A stretch of DNA of 61,446 bases from a virus. This document shows positions 47,324 through 56,972 of the stretch, piece after piece. The notes beneath the pieces were generated by a model, which was not told the origin of the DNA, ran no database searches, and saw nothing but the letters and a program-made list of their open reading frames with translations. Position 1 is the stretch's first letter; each line of letters opens with the position of its first letter. A program made the translations under genes and the position numbers. The stretch lies in the IMG/VR virus record IMGVR_UViG_3300036761_000480, positions 1 through 61,446 of that record; one strand, 5' to 3'.

Positions 47324-50300
47324 TATCTGAAATAATTTAATACACTTTTTGTTTTATTTCCACTAGTTCTATGTACATTTTCTAACATTGTCTTTTCTCC
47401 GTCACTAAATCCATCTGTTTCATCTCCAATGGTAAATGTAAGTTTATTATTATTTTTTCTGATTGGGTATTTTTTTATTCTGAAATTTTTCTCCTTTGGA
47501 TCGGATGCCATAAACCTATTTATTCTTTTTTCAATACTACCTATTAATTTCTCAAAAACAGGATCTTTTTTATATATATCTAAAATATCGGTTTTATACC
47601 CTTTTAATAAAACTGAAAGAAAATAAGAAAAATCATTTGCTGACATTATTGTGTTTCGACTAAATACATAACTTTCATCAAGATCTTCTGAAAATTTAGA
47701 CTGATTTTCTTTTATAAAATCTATAACATTACTATATATGTTATAAAGTTTATCATATGTAAACCCAGTTAAACTCGCCGCAATATATGTTTTATCTTTC
47801 ATGGAAATTTTACCATCATATAATGTTCCAACAATAAAATTTAATTTATCTAATGCAACAATAACTCTATTTCGATTTGCTTCAATATTTTTAACATCGG
47901 AGTTTCCTATTATTCCATCAATTATCTTACCTATAAGCTCTTTAATTTTTGGTTTTAATATTCGTTCAGATTTATCTAATTGTCCACTAGTCATTTCTTT
48001 ATTAAATTCAAAAATTATGCTGATATTTTCTGTCGTAATTTTATCTTCTAATTTTACTTGAAAATCCCTCGCTAACATTTCTAACTCATTATTTGATTTA
48101 TAGTTACCTAATAATTCAATTGTATCTGTACTACCACCACCTATCTGAACATCATATTCATTTATTATTCTATATGTGGGTGATAGTATCATAGAAGATA
48201 CTTTTGTGTCATATTCTTTTGTTATTCCAGTGTATGATGTTTGAAAGTTACTAAAATAATCTTTTGTGGATTGAAAAAGATCATCTACCAGACCATCATA
48301 TGTTAATGTTTTTATTACTGGAGGAACTGCACTAAGCATGCCTAGAATACCAATATATGTACCTTCGGTAATTTTAGTTTCTGTTGGTGGTACTTCCTGT
48401 GAATCAGGATTTGGTTTCTCTTTATAATCAGCCAACAATCCTTCCAAAAATTCTTTTGTATATTTGCTTCGATCTTCGGTCGCCGTTGATCTTGGGTCAT
48501 ACATTTCAGTATTAGCATAGAAATTAGACGATAATGCGTTTTGTAGTTGTTCAACTGGTTTTTCCAATCCATGACCACCGATGAAACTAACTTGTAGTGT
48601 AACATTAGCAATCATTGGTTGTACACCAATTCCTTCTGGATTAAGATCCCAAATATTTTGTTCAAACTCCACATTATAATCTCTTACAATAATTTTTGAA
48701 TGATAAAAATCACCTATTCTCATCACAAGAATTGGCGGAGGCCCAAATGTTGTATTTCTTGCATTTAAATCACTTTGATCTGACAATCCTTTAATTGGCA
48801 ATGTATCACCTGGCCTAACACATTGATGTAGAAATGTTAATCTCGTGTTTAATCCTTCGGGTGTCATTGAGTGAAATGCTGGATGAAAATATCTTAATTT
48901 TTCTTTTAATGACGAAAATTGTACTGGAGATTCCTCTTCAAGTTTTTTAAAATAAAAACATTCGGATAATGTCTTCATTATTATAACCTTCATCTCATCA
49001 ATTGGAGGAGTTTTATTGGCTCCAGTATCGGGACTATCAGTAACTTCAACTAATTTTGGCTTTCTTACTGGCGTCTCTACTACTGGTGTATCTGGTGATT
49101 GTAATGTGTATGCCATTTCAACTTCGGCTTCTCTACACGCAAATGCTACTGGCGCAGTTATTTTTAATTCAGGTATAATGGGTAAATTAACATCACTACA
49201 ATCTATTCCTTCAGTACTTTTTCCGCTTTCACCAGTATTATTAACATATTGAAGTGTAAATACACCATTTTGACCTTTATATCCTAAATCACTAAATGAT
49301 ACCGTTATTGGGCCTTCTTTTCTTTGGGATTCAGCAACCGAAACAGTAGATGTACCCCATATAACCTTTGCAGTACCGCCATCTCCATCTTTTGACAATT
49401 TCTTTAAAATATCTTTTATAATACTATCGCTTCTTCTATATGAAAGTTCTAAGTTATATTTTGAATCTGCGACAGGAGATGTGGATGATTTTATTGTAAC
49501 ATTTATTTCTTTTACATTTTTATTACCTAAATTATCTTTTAAATCGGCTAATTTATTATTAAAATTCGAGTATTCAGTTATTAATCTATTAAATCCATCG
49601 TTTGCTTTTTTATTAATTTCTGTAACCAATGTGCTATAAGCTAATGGATCATCTATTGTTGGTTTGTTTGGCGAGTCAACGCTAGTCAAAATTTTATAAT
49701 CGGTTCTTTTATTGGGCGTCCATCCGTCATTTGTTAATGTTGTTAAACCAGTATTTAAATTATCAAGATATTGATCTTTTGAATATATATATGAATCATA
49801 TAATTTTTGATAATCATCACTAGAATATAAACTATGACTATTACCGTCAGGTACATCATTATGAAATTTTAAAACTGTGGAAAAACTTGATGCCATTGGA
49901 GCATTTGTTGGAACAACAGGATCTGGCATAGGATCAAATATTGGTATATATCTTTTAACTGTCTCAGGGTCTTTATTTTGATTTAAATATGCCCTAATTG
50001 CCTCAACATCAACAGGAGTTAATGTTGTATATTTTCTTATTAATCCATAAAAATCAACATCTATACATCCAGCAAAGAATGCGTTTATATAGTTATCGGA
50101 TTCTTCATCTGACATATTTTTAAAATGATTCTTTACCAAGAGATTTAAAATACTTGGATGATCGACAATAACTTTAAACGATATTGTTCCACTTCTAGAC
50201 GTATTTTGGTATGTATAAACTGGCTCGGGTCTTCCTAAAAAAATATTTTCTTCCCATTTGGCTGAATTTTGTTCTGTAACTTTTAAATCATATGGAGGAA

Positions 50301-52083
50301 ACCACATAACTCTACCACCATTTGGACCTCTTTCACAATATGGTAGATCATTATATGTAAACCCAGGTCTATTTGATGATTTCCAAGCTAGATTTTCAAT
50401 TGAGAACATATATTTTTTAGCAAAAAATCCACTACCTCCACTTTCAAGCTTATTTTTTTTATTATCAAAACCACCTTGTGATATATTTGTTGATCCATCA
50501 AATCCCGCATTTCCATTTGAATTTGGATATATGTTTAAATTCCATGGAGTTGATAAAATACTACTTTCAAATTTTCTTGAATTTGTGGTTTTTTTCATCG
50601 TATCGGAATTATTCATATATGATCTATCTTTTGTCCAAACTCGACAATATTCAACCCCACTCTCGGCTTTTGTAAATTTATCCACATATTTTACCGCAGA
50701 TCCTCTTGATATCATCATATCTCCTTCTCTAAAGATTCTACTGGTTTGGTCTATAACATTAGCAACATGTGAACGAGATGCCCCTCCATCGGTAGGCATT
50801 GTTTCAAGTATTAATTGAGTTTGTCCTAATATTGAATCTTCTCTAAATGGATAATTGGTTGATAGTGTTTCATTAAATAGTGAATTTTCTGAAGAGAATT
50901 CATTATTATTTTCTCCCAATTTATTTTTTGACTTGGAACTTATCCATGTTAATTTACCACCAATACCGCCGCCTTCTCCAATATTTTTCTTTCTCTGGAA
51001 TAATTCAGCTTGTACGGGATCAAATAATAAACTTAAATAATAGTTACTTCTAACAGGTCTATCATTAAAGTCGCCCATTGCATATCTTACATCATTACCC
51101 CTATCATCACCAATATACCCTTTTCCTTTCGGCGCCTCTAACCCCAACATATTTTTAAACCCTTCGGCAAATTGATCGACATAGTTATATAATTTTGATG
51201 TATTTTGCGATCTTGCTGTTGTAGTATAGTCTGGGGCATATGTCGAATATGAAAGATTATCAAATAATGTTGCTTTTTGTCTTTCTCCCATATATTCAAT
51301 GAATAAGTCAGACGGTTTTCTCGTTGTCGTCGGCCTTCTTTGAATTCCAAGCAATTGCCCCAATCCTCCTGTTATATCTTGATATATTCGACCAGCTTCG
51401 CTTGTTGCTGTTGGCCTAAAGTTAGTAGTAGGATTTTTTGGATCTGATAAATAATCACCAGGAATTTCAACCCACGGAAATTCAACACCGCCTACTGTTT
51501 GCAAGAAATCAATACCTTTACCAGGTAATGTGCTAGCAACCGTAATTCTGGAATTACTTTCAATTAATGGTTCTTTTCCTGTTATAATATTAATTGCTGT
51601 TGCTGTGTTTCCTTCCAATGCATCAATTAATCTAACTCTACCAACTGTTGTACGATATAAATTCTGTTGTAATCTTGCAAAAAATGGCCCTTCAGGATTT
51701 TCTTTAATATTCCATGCCGCAAATTTCATTAATTCCGATTCAGTTTCATAACTTGATGTCGCCATAATACTAATAAAACTATGATACTGACCATTTACAA
51801 AATACGGATATAAATTAAGATTGGCCTTTCTCGGAATAGTCTCAAGATTCTCGGTTATGGAATATTCTGTTGGCTTAAATACATTTGAAGTCTGTGGTTG
51901 TAATAAATCCGCTGATCTATTAGTATCTACGGCACCGGGATCAACATTTGCCATATCATTTGTACTTTGAACAATATAAGTCGCGCTCGTAAATGTCTGA
52001 GGGCCGTTTGGAACATTTAACGTCTTGGCTATAATAAAATCTCTGAATTGCTTAGTTGAATCAAAATCTATATAACTTGGCAT
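47323..52083 (-). CDS. Giant baseplate protein
   Basis: 1586 residues. Residues about 605-720 contain FPPYDLKVTEQNSAKWEENI, FLGRPEPVYTYQNTSRSGTI and FKVIVDHPSILNLLVKNHF, a block reminiscent of LysM-adjacent tail proteins. Residues about 870-900 (YNLELSYRRSDSIIKDILKK) look like the 'LS..RA..V' helix of OmpA-type peptidoglycan-binding domains. Residues about 1115-1180 (ILVMRIGDFYHSKIIVRDYN; ANVTLQVSFIGGHGLEKPVE; NALSSNFYANTEMYD) form another tail-type domain. The middle contains predicted helices. It starts the gp53-hub group, 43 nt after the tape measure. Baseplate role inferred from position and these segments. Confidence 0.78.
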   Translation of the reverse strand: MPSYIDFDSTKQFRDFIIAKTLNVPNGPQTFTSATYIVQSTNDMANVDPGAVDTNRSADLLQPQTSNVFKPTEYSITENLETIPRKANLNLYPYFVNGQYHSFISIMATSSYETESELMKFAAWNIKENPEGPFFARLQQNLYRTTVGRVRLIDALEGNTATAINIITGKEPLIESNSRITVASTLPGKGIDFLQTVGGVEFPWVEIPGDYLSDPKNPTTNFRPTATSEAGRIYQDITGGLGQLLGIQRRPTTTRKPSDLFIEYMGERQKATLFDNLSYSTYAPDYTTTARSQNTSKLYNYVDQFAEGFKNMLGLEAPKGKGYIGDDRGNDVRYAMGDFNDRPVRSNYYLSLLFDPVQAELFQRKKNIGEGGGIGGKLTWISSKSKNKLGENNNEFSSENSLFNETLSTNYPFREDSILGQTQLILETMPTDGGASRSHVANVIDQTSRIFREGDMMISRGSAVKYVDKFTKAESGVEYCRVWTKDRSYMNNSDTMKKTTNSRKFESSILSTPWNLNIYPNSNGNAGFDGSTNISQGGFDNKKNKLESGGSGFFAKKYMFSIENLAWKSSNRPGFTYNDLPYCERGPNGGRVMWFPPYDLKVTEQNSAKWEENIFLGRPEPVYTYQNTSRSGTISFKVIVDHPSILNLLVKNHFKNMSDEESDNYINAFFAGCIDVDFYGLIRKYTTLTPVDVEAIRAYLNQNKDPETVKRYIPIFDPMPDPVVPTNAPMASSFSTVLKFHNDVPDGNSHSLYSSDDYQKLYDSYIYSKDQYLDNLNTGLTTLTNDGWTPNKRTDYKILTSVDSPNKPTIDDPLAYSTLVTEINKKANDGFNRLITEYSNFNNKLADLKDNLGNKNVKEINVTIKSSTSPVADSKYNLELSYRRSDSIIKDILKKLSKDGDGGTAKVIWGTSTVSVAESQRKEGPITVSFSDLGYKGQNGVFTLQYVNNTGESGKSTEGIDCSDVNLPIIPELKITAPVAFACREAEVEMAYTLQSPDTPVVETPVRKPKLVEVTDSPDTGANKTPPIDEMKVIIMKTLSECFYFKKLEEESPVQFSSLKEKLRYFHPAFHSMTPEGLNTRLTFLHQCVRPGDTLPIKGLSDQSDLNARNTTFGPPPILVMRIGDFYHSKIIVRDYNVEFEQNIWDLNPEGIGVQPMIANVTLQVSFIGGHGLEKPVEQLQNALSSNFYANTEMYDPRSTATEDRSKYTKEFLEGLLADYKEKPNPDSQEVPPTETKITEGTYIGILGMLSAVPPVIKTLTYDGLVDDLFQSTKDYFSNFQTSYTGITKEYDTKVSSMILSPTYRIINEYDVQIGGGSTDTIELLGNYKSNNELEMLARDFQVKLEDKITTENISIIFEFNKEMTSGQLDKSERILKPKIKELIGKIIDGIIGNSDVKNIEANRNRVIVALDKLNFIVGTLYDGKISMKDKTYIAASLTGFTYDKLYNIYSNVIDFIKENQSKFSEDLDESYVFSRNTIMSANDFSYFLSVLLKGYKTDILDIYKKDPVFEKLIGSIEKRINRFMASDPKEKNFRIKKYPIRKNNNKLTFTIGDETDGFSDGEKTMLENVHRTSGNKTKSVLNYFR

Positions 52084-52097
52084 TGTATTCTTTTAAA

Positions 52098-52106
52098 TAT
52101 AAATAC
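52098..52106 (-). promoter_or_regulatory. Candidate promoter element GTATTTATA inside an inverted repeat
   Basis: The minus strand reads GTATTTATA 14 nt before the ATG of the 1586-aa gene. It lies in the left arm of an inverted repeat TTGTATT...AATACAA (52084-52110), which could also fold at the mRNA 5' end. Confidence 0.3.
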
Positions 52107-52126
52107 AACTTAGATAAAAATATTAA

Positions 52127-54502
52127 TTATGTGACTGGCTGAATCGGGCTGGTAAATTCCCTAGGGTCAATAAAATTTCCGGGCGCTCTAAAAATCATCC
52201 TGCTAAATTCATCTACCACGGCGCTAGTGCTAGCAATATGATAAAAAACGTCTATTTTTTTTCTAATTTCATTAGATTCTTTTGACTTTGTTCCTTCTGA
52301 TTTTTCATCACCCTTCTTTTTAATATTTGATTCTGCCATATATGGGGATTTAATATTTCCACTTTGCAAATTACTAGTAACAGGGGGTTTCACTGTTCCA
52401 GTCTGTATAGCATTCATAGGCTTAGTTGCAAGGAGTTTGGTTTCTCCTTTCTGTATTGTTACTGCGGGCTTAATTATAACAGGGGGAATAGTCGTCTGAG
52501 TTGTCTTTTCTGATTTTTTAGGTTTATTTTCTCCACTTTGTGTGGCGCCTATAGGCGTAATTACATTTTTTTTGTTTTCTTTCTCTTCTTTAGTCGTCTC
52601 TGATTTTTTGTTAGCTTCATTTGTAATTTCTGCTCTCGTCATATTTGGGGGTTGAACATTTTCATCTCGTAATGGAACTTTGATAGGACCATTATAACCC
52701 ATAAGTATACCTCCTGCATATACAGGTTCCCGCCCATGTTCTCTTCTTACTTTATTACTGGGAGTCTCTTCTTCTGATGGATTTGCGGGGTTAACTTCTC
52801 CTTTTTGTATATTACCTTGTTTTAATCCTTCAATAAATGGTTGTACAACATTATCAACGCCTGTTTGAACTTCATCAAGTTTTCCACCAATACTGTCTCT
52901 TATTAATTTCATTTCATTAGTGGCTATATCTTTATCATAACCGACAGCTGTTTCTATTGCCTCCCCTAATTCTTTTCCTATTCCGATCCTAATGGTTGCT
53001 CTAATAAAAGAAAGATCTCTATCCATATTTTGTAAAAGACTAACTTGTGCTCTTGCATAATCTTCACTCGTCATCTTTTTAAATGCGTCTCTTTGTTCTA
53101 ATAATGTTTTTGCTTGTTCAGCTGTCATAGATTCTAAAGCTACCGCCGTATTATCTACAGAACCAGTTATTTGCTTTCTTAAATCTGGAGGAACTTCAAT
53201 AACCATTTTACCATCCTTCATTTGAGCTAAATTGGTTAAAAATTCCCTATCTTTACTATCCATAATAAGTCCCGTAGACATTAAATCAGATGCTGCGGTT
53301 GTTCTTTCCATTGCGGCAACAGCTCCCGTTGTTAATTCCTGTAAGCTCATACCAAATTGATCCGCCATTTCCTTAGCTCTTCTAAGATTAGCCCCTGTTA
53401 CTTCGAAACGCCCCTGTTCTCGATTAAATGTAACCACTGACTTAGCTGCTCCAATTAGTGCATCCTGTAACCCTTCAACATTATTAGTTGCCATATACAT
53501 TAACTTAATTGGGTCATTTAAATCTCCAAACGCCCCGCCTATCATCTGTAAATTTGCTACAACGCCTAAAGCTTGTTCTGGCGACCACACTTTTTCGGCA
53601 AAATCAAATACCTTTTTCATTTCCATCCTAAATTCAACCGATTTTTGAACCATACTATTTAAACCGGCCATTCCATTTTTAAACCCATATGAATTAATGT
53701 ATTTTAAATTTTCATCAATCATTTTTGTTGTCGTCTTAGCGTTTAATCCCACTTCTAACGCACTATGTCCAGCTTTGTCAATCTCTCTTGACATATCACT
53801 AACCCCTAGCCCAATTTTTTCAAAATCTTTTCCCATCGCTCCTAATGCCGACATATTCTCAGTAAAAACGCTAGCAAGTTCCATTTGTTTAATCGTGCCT
53901 TCACCAAGTAATTTAAATTTCCCAGACTCTCCGACTAACCCAGTAACAGAATCTCTTAATTCTTCAAAACTAATTCCTAATGATACTGCAGCTGGTGACG
54001 CTGCTATAATTTCTTCTCGGAAACCTTTTGATAACTTACCAACCATTCCCGTATTTTTACTCATACTCTCTAAAAGGTCATTTTGTTGTTGTAAATGTAA
54101 TTCAACTTCATCAACAAGAATTTTACCCACTTCAATAATAGAATTCTTCCAACCTCTAAATTTACCCGAAGAATCAAAAAATGTACTGAGACCTTTTTGA
54201 ACACTTTGAAATTCACCAGCGTCGCCAGCTTCACCTCTAATTTGGGTTTTTAATAATCTATCAACTATTCCAGTGCCTCTGGTTGAACTTCCATATTGAT
54301 TTCCACCACTGCCTCTATCAGATGTGGTTCTATCGGTTAATCCTTTATTAAATGATCCTTTATGACTAAGATATGCTCCATATTGTGTGTTAATAAGAGG
54401 TCCATCATTATCCCCATGTGGCAACTTTTGGTCTACCCATTCAGTTACAAACTCGTTATAACCTGTTTTAGCTGCCGCTTGTAATCTTACATCATCTGCC
54501 AT
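52127..54502 (-). CDS. Tail tape-measure-like protein
   Basis: 791 residues, mostly alpha-helical by composition from residues 100 to 560, with Met/Ala/Lys-rich segments (AGLNSMVQKSVEFRMEMKKV; GAVAAMERTTAASDLMSTG) typical of tape measures. The C-terminal ~210 residues are low-complexity: repeats of (I/L)Q(K/S/T)G then KP, and Lys/Glu-rich stretches, ending IDPREFTSPIQPVT-like. Tape-measure proteins set tail length and are packed with chaperones encoded just upstream, which is what is seen here (gp26-like gene and out-of-frame partner). At about 0.15 nm per residue it would span roughly 0.1 micrometre (inference). No transmembrane hairpins stand out. Confidence 0.78.
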   Translation of the reverse strand: MADDVRLQAAAKTGYNEFVTEWVDQKLPHGDNDGPLINTQYGAYLSHKGSFNKGLTDRTTSDRGSGGNQYGSSTRGTGIVDRLLKTQIRGEAGDAGEFQSVQKGLSTFFDSSGKFRGWKNSIIEVGKILVDEVELHLQQQNDLLESMSKNTGMVGKLSKGFREEIIAASPAAVSLGISFEELRDSVTGLVGESGKFKLLGEGTIKQMELASVFTENMSALGAMGKDFEKIGLGVSDMSREIDKAGHSALEVGLNAKTTTKMIDENLKYINSYGFKNGMAGLNSMVQKSVEFRMEMKKVFDFAEKVWSPEQALGVVANLQMIGGAFGDLNDPIKLMYMATNNVEGLQDALIGAAKSVVTFNREQGRFEVTGANLRRAKEMADQFGMSLQELTTGAVAAMERTTAASDLMSTGLIMDSKDREFLTNLAQMKDGKMVIEVPPDLRKQITGSVDNTAVALESMTAEQAKTLLEQRDAFKKMTSEDYARAQVSLLQNMDRDLSFIRATIRIGIGKELGEAIETAVGYDKDIATNEMKLIRDSIGGKLDEVQTGVDNVVQPFIEGLKQGNIQKGEVNPANPSEEETPSNKVRREHGREPVYAGGILMGYNGPIKVPLRDENVQPPNMTRAEITNEANKKSETTKEEKENKKNVITPIGATQSGENKPKKSEKTTQTTIPPVIIKPAVTIQKGETKLLATKPMNAIQTGTVKPPVTSNLQSGNIKSPYMAESNIKKKGDEKSEGTKSKESNEIRKKIDVFYHIASTSAVVDEFSRMIFRAPGNFIDPREFTSPIQPVT

Positions 54503-54521
54503 GCTAATAAATACCCTATTT

Positions 54522-54695
54522 TTAATTTTCGCTTTCTAATTCTTGTATATAACCAACAAAGTATCGTCTTAAATATATGGGCATAGAAATGATATCAGAA
54601 TATGAAAATTTTCTGTTGATTAAAAATAATATTTCATCTAGTTGTCTCTTTTTATAGTCCGTAGAAAGGTCGAAAAAATTCCGCCCCAAATCCAA
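54522..54695 (-). CDS. Out-of-frame partner of the tail chaperone (probable +1 frameshift extension)
   Basis: A 57-codon frame in +1 relative to the 250-aa gene, overlapping its last ~14 codons and extending 130 nt beyond its stop. The translated part KKRQLDEILFLINRKFSYSD then IISMPIYLRRYFVGYIQELE looks like the short second tail-assembly chaperones of other phages (helix, 'MP...RR', helix). There is no good ATG (only TTG at 54695 or 54689), so expression by frameshifting at TTT TTT CGA (54678-54670) is more plausible than separate initiation. Lies exactly between chaperone and tape measure, the gpG/gpGT position. Confidence 0.6.
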   Translation of the reverse strand: MDLGRNFFDLSTDYKKRQLDEILFLINRKFSYSDIISMPIYLRRYFVGYIQELESEN

Positions 54696-55404
54696 CTTCG
54701 ACTTGGATCATCTCCTTTGAGGGGGTTTCTACTGTTTGAATTAAATCTAATTTGGGTCTATGATCGTTAACATATTTTTTAAAATCATGCGAATCTGATA
54801 TTGGCATTTTACTTTCAATAAAATTATGTATTTCCATAAGGTCTCTATTCCCATTAATAGATTTTATCATCATTTCAAGCCGTTTTGTAATTACGGGAGC
54901 AACACTCTGACCATTCCAACTGGTTTTTATTTTCTCAATTTCATCTTCTTGTTTTTGCGTTAAAAATTTAAACGTAATATTAATTCCGCTTTTTTTCAAA
55001 AAAAACGGATATTCACCATTTGAATCTTCAACTAATGTGAAATCTTCCATTTTTACTACAGATAAATCTAAAACAATTGAAAATTTTTCATTTGTTTTTG
55101 GATCAATTAATGTCATATTATACTCGGATCCAAATGCAGTATTTCTTAAAAATATTAATATTGCCCGTTTATCTTCTTCAACAATGTCCTCAAATAATAA
55201 ATCCTTATCTAATATTTTTCTTTTTAATAATTCAGCAACAACGCCACTAGACGCTATTAAATTTGGTGACGATAAAATATTTTCATCTGCGGCAGTTAAA
55301 TACGCTACTCTAACAGATTTTTTCTTATTGGCATAATATATACCTCTACTTGGTAATTCAACAACATCGTATGCAATTGTTGGATCGATTTTAAACTCTT
55401 CCAT
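54652..55404 (-). CDS. gp26-like baseplate/tail assembly chaperone
   Basis: 250 residues. The segments YDVVELPSRGIYYANKKKSV, RVAYLTAADENILSSPN, AILIFLRNTAFGSEYNMTLI and FSIVLDLSVVKMEDF follow the T4 baseplate-protein family that includes gp26 (a chaperone-like hub assembly factor). Residues about 140-250 are mixed, with a GQSVAPVITKRLEMMIKSIN helical part. It precedes the tape measure gene. Its 3' end carries a possible +1 slippery site (TTT TTT CGA at 54678-54670) and a Shine-Dalgarno-like AAGGAG about 30 nt before that, which can stimulate frameshifting. Confidence 0.75.
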   Translation of the reverse strand: MEEFKIDPTIAYDVVELPSRGIYYANKKKSVRVAYLTAADENILSSPNLIASSGVVAELLKRKILDKDLLFEDIVEEDKRAILIFLRNTAFGSEYNMTLIDPKTNEKFSIVLDLSVVKMEDFTLVEDSNGEYPFFLKKSGINITFKFLTQKQEDEIEKIKTSWNGQSVAPVITKRLEMMIKSINGNRDLMEIHNFIESKMPISDSHDFKKYVNDHRPKLDLIQTVETPSKEMIQVEVGFGAEFFRPFYGL

Positions 55405-55460
55405 GTCTTTTTATTTTATTATAAGTATTATACGTAAAAATTTTATTAAAATATATAGAA

Positions 55461-56348
55461 CTACAATAATTTTAATTTTAAATCGGATATTATCCATTCT
55501 GGCCTTTCATTAATATCTTTTTCCCAATATCGTAATAACTCTATGTTTTTATTTTTACATATTTCATTTTTAACTGCATCATTATTTACAGTTAATATTT
55601 GTGTTTGATATTTTGGAAAGTTATGAGTCGAATTTGGATTACAATGATAAAAATCTCCATCAACTTCAATTAGTATGTTTTTTTCTGGAATATAAAAGTC
55701 AAAAAACTTTTTTTCAAACTCATATTGAAATTCGTTTTTAACTCCAATAAGTTTTAATATATTTTCGAATTTTCTTTCAAGTTTTGTTTTCTTTTTTTTA
55801 CCATATCTTTTTAACCATTTAATTCGTTTCTCTCTCAGATTTTTTACAATAGACGGATCATTTTTATACCTCACTTTTTGCGTATTTGAACAATTAATTT
55901 TAGATTCTTCTGTTTTTGGAACGCCAGTTAGACTATTTGATATTTTTTTACCTCTTTCTTTGTTATTTCTTAATTTATCCTTTATTCCTTCTATTTTTTG
56001 ACGAGTTTCTTCATCATCTTTCTCCCACCATCCTACATATTTTCCAGCTTTCCAATTCTTTTTTTGAGTTTCGATTGCTTTTTGATGCGTTTCTGGGTTT
56101 TTTTGAAAATTATTTTTACCTGGAACTCTATTATGATGTGATTGTATAAATCTACGAAATCCCTTTCCTGTTGAAATAAATGGAGCATCTTTCCCACATC
56201 CACATTGACACTTTGGCGTTATTCCATTCAAAATATAATTAACATAAATTAAATTATTGCTTAATTTATGTTTTGATGATGAATGCCTTAATAATCCTAA
56301 AAAAGAAGTAAATTCTTTTTGACAAACACTACAAATAAAAATTTCCAT
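55461..56348 (-). CDS. Homing endonuclease (EDxHD/Vsr-like) between tail tube and chaperone genes
   Basis: 295 residues. The N-terminus is a C2H2-type finger (FICSVCQKEFTSFLGLLRHSSSKHK) followed by a CQCGCGK cluster. The middle is a basic NUMOD-like region (KSTHNRVPGKNNF; KKISNSLTGVPKTEESK). The C-terminal core has FFDFYIPEKNILIEVDGDFY with the Glu-x-Asp-Gly motif and His (FYH) near residues 213-236, then NNDAVKNEICKNKNIELLRYWEKDI. This is the Vsr/EDxHD fold also seen in the helicase-associated endonuclease. It is a free-standing gene inserted between gp19 and the gp26-like gene. Very AT-rich. No host function expected. Confidence 0.85.
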   Translation of the reverse strand: MEIFICSVCQKEFTSFLGLLRHSSSKHKLSNNLIYVNYILNGITPKCQCGCGKDAPFISTGKGFRRFIQSHHNRVPGKNNFQKNPETHQKAIETQKKNWKAGKYVGWWEKDDEETRQKIEGIKDKLRNNKERGKKISNSLTGVPKTEESKINCSNTQKVRYKNDPSIVKNLREKRIKWLKRYGKKKKTKLERKFENILKLIGVKNEFQYEFEKKFFDFYIPEKNILIEVDGDFYHCNPNSTHNFPKYQTQILTVNNDAVKNEICKNKNIELLRYWEKDINERPEWIISDLKLKLL

Positions 56349-56451
56349 ATAATTATGTTTTAAATAAATATATGAAAATTAATTTACAAAGTAAATGGAT
56401 AGATGCGTTTTCTTTTATAAAAATTATAACTATCTGATTATCAATGATTTT

Positions 56452-56940
56452 TCAATATACAAGTATACAACGATCCATACGAAGAGAAACATTAATATCG
56501 GCTAGTTTATCATCAACATAGTCCAAACTTCCGAAGTCCAAACTTGTAAGGAATGTGCCTTGAAGAATCCATTTTTCAACTACAACTCCTGTTGGGTCAA
56601 GCATTTCTAACTCAATATCTTTCTTATATCCGGAACTGTAACCCATTCTCCCTGTGACACTTTCAGCGTGTAATCTAAACCATTCCATTAGAGCCTGAGA
56701 AGCTGACGGTCCAATCGGGTCTTTAAACGTTACTTTAAGTTCTTCCCAAACGAATCTACCAGCAACATATGTTGATGTGTTCAGAAAAGGAATTTCTGTT
56801 GAGGCTATTTTAGCATTCGGCCTAGCCGCAGTTGTTACATACCATTCATTTATTCCTAAACTTGATGGAAATCTTAGAATAAATCGGTTTTTTCTCTTCG
56901 GTTCATAAGGAACCGGCATTTTCATTAGTAAATCTGCCAT
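56452..56940 (-). CDS. Tail tube protein gp19-like
   Basis: 162 residues (T4 gp19 is 163). RKNRFILRFPSSLGINEWYV, then AARPNAKIASTEIPFLNTST and FVWEELKVTFKDPIGPSASQ are the conserved N-terminal part; MLDPTGVVVEKWILQGTFLT and DKLADINVSLRMDRCILVY close it. Stacked hexamers of this protein form the inner tube of the contractile tail. It sits between homing endonuclease genes on both sides, separated from the sheath gene by them. Its start faces a divergent endonuclease gene across a 31-bp promoter region with inverted TATATTTAT words. Confidence 0.93.
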   Translation of the reverse strand: MADLLMKMPVPYEPKRKNRFILRFPSSLGINEWYVTTAARPNAKIASTEIPFLNTSTYVAGRFVWEELKVTFKDPIGPSASQALMEWFRLHAESVTGRMGYSSGYKKDIELEMLDPTGVVVEKWILQGTFLTSLDFGSLDYVDDKLADINVSLRMDRCILVY

Positions 56941-56948
56941 AATTTTCG

Positions 56949-56972
56949 TATATTTATATATTGATAAATATA
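56949..56972. promoter_or_regulatory. Divergent promoter region: inverted pair of TATATTTAT words
   Basis: TATATTTAT (56949-56957) and its exact reverse complement ATAAATATA (56964-56972) are separated by 6 nt. The plus-strand word lies 14 nt before the ATG of the plus-strand endonuclease; the minus-strand word lies 23 nt before the gp19 ATG. Confidence 0.45.
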
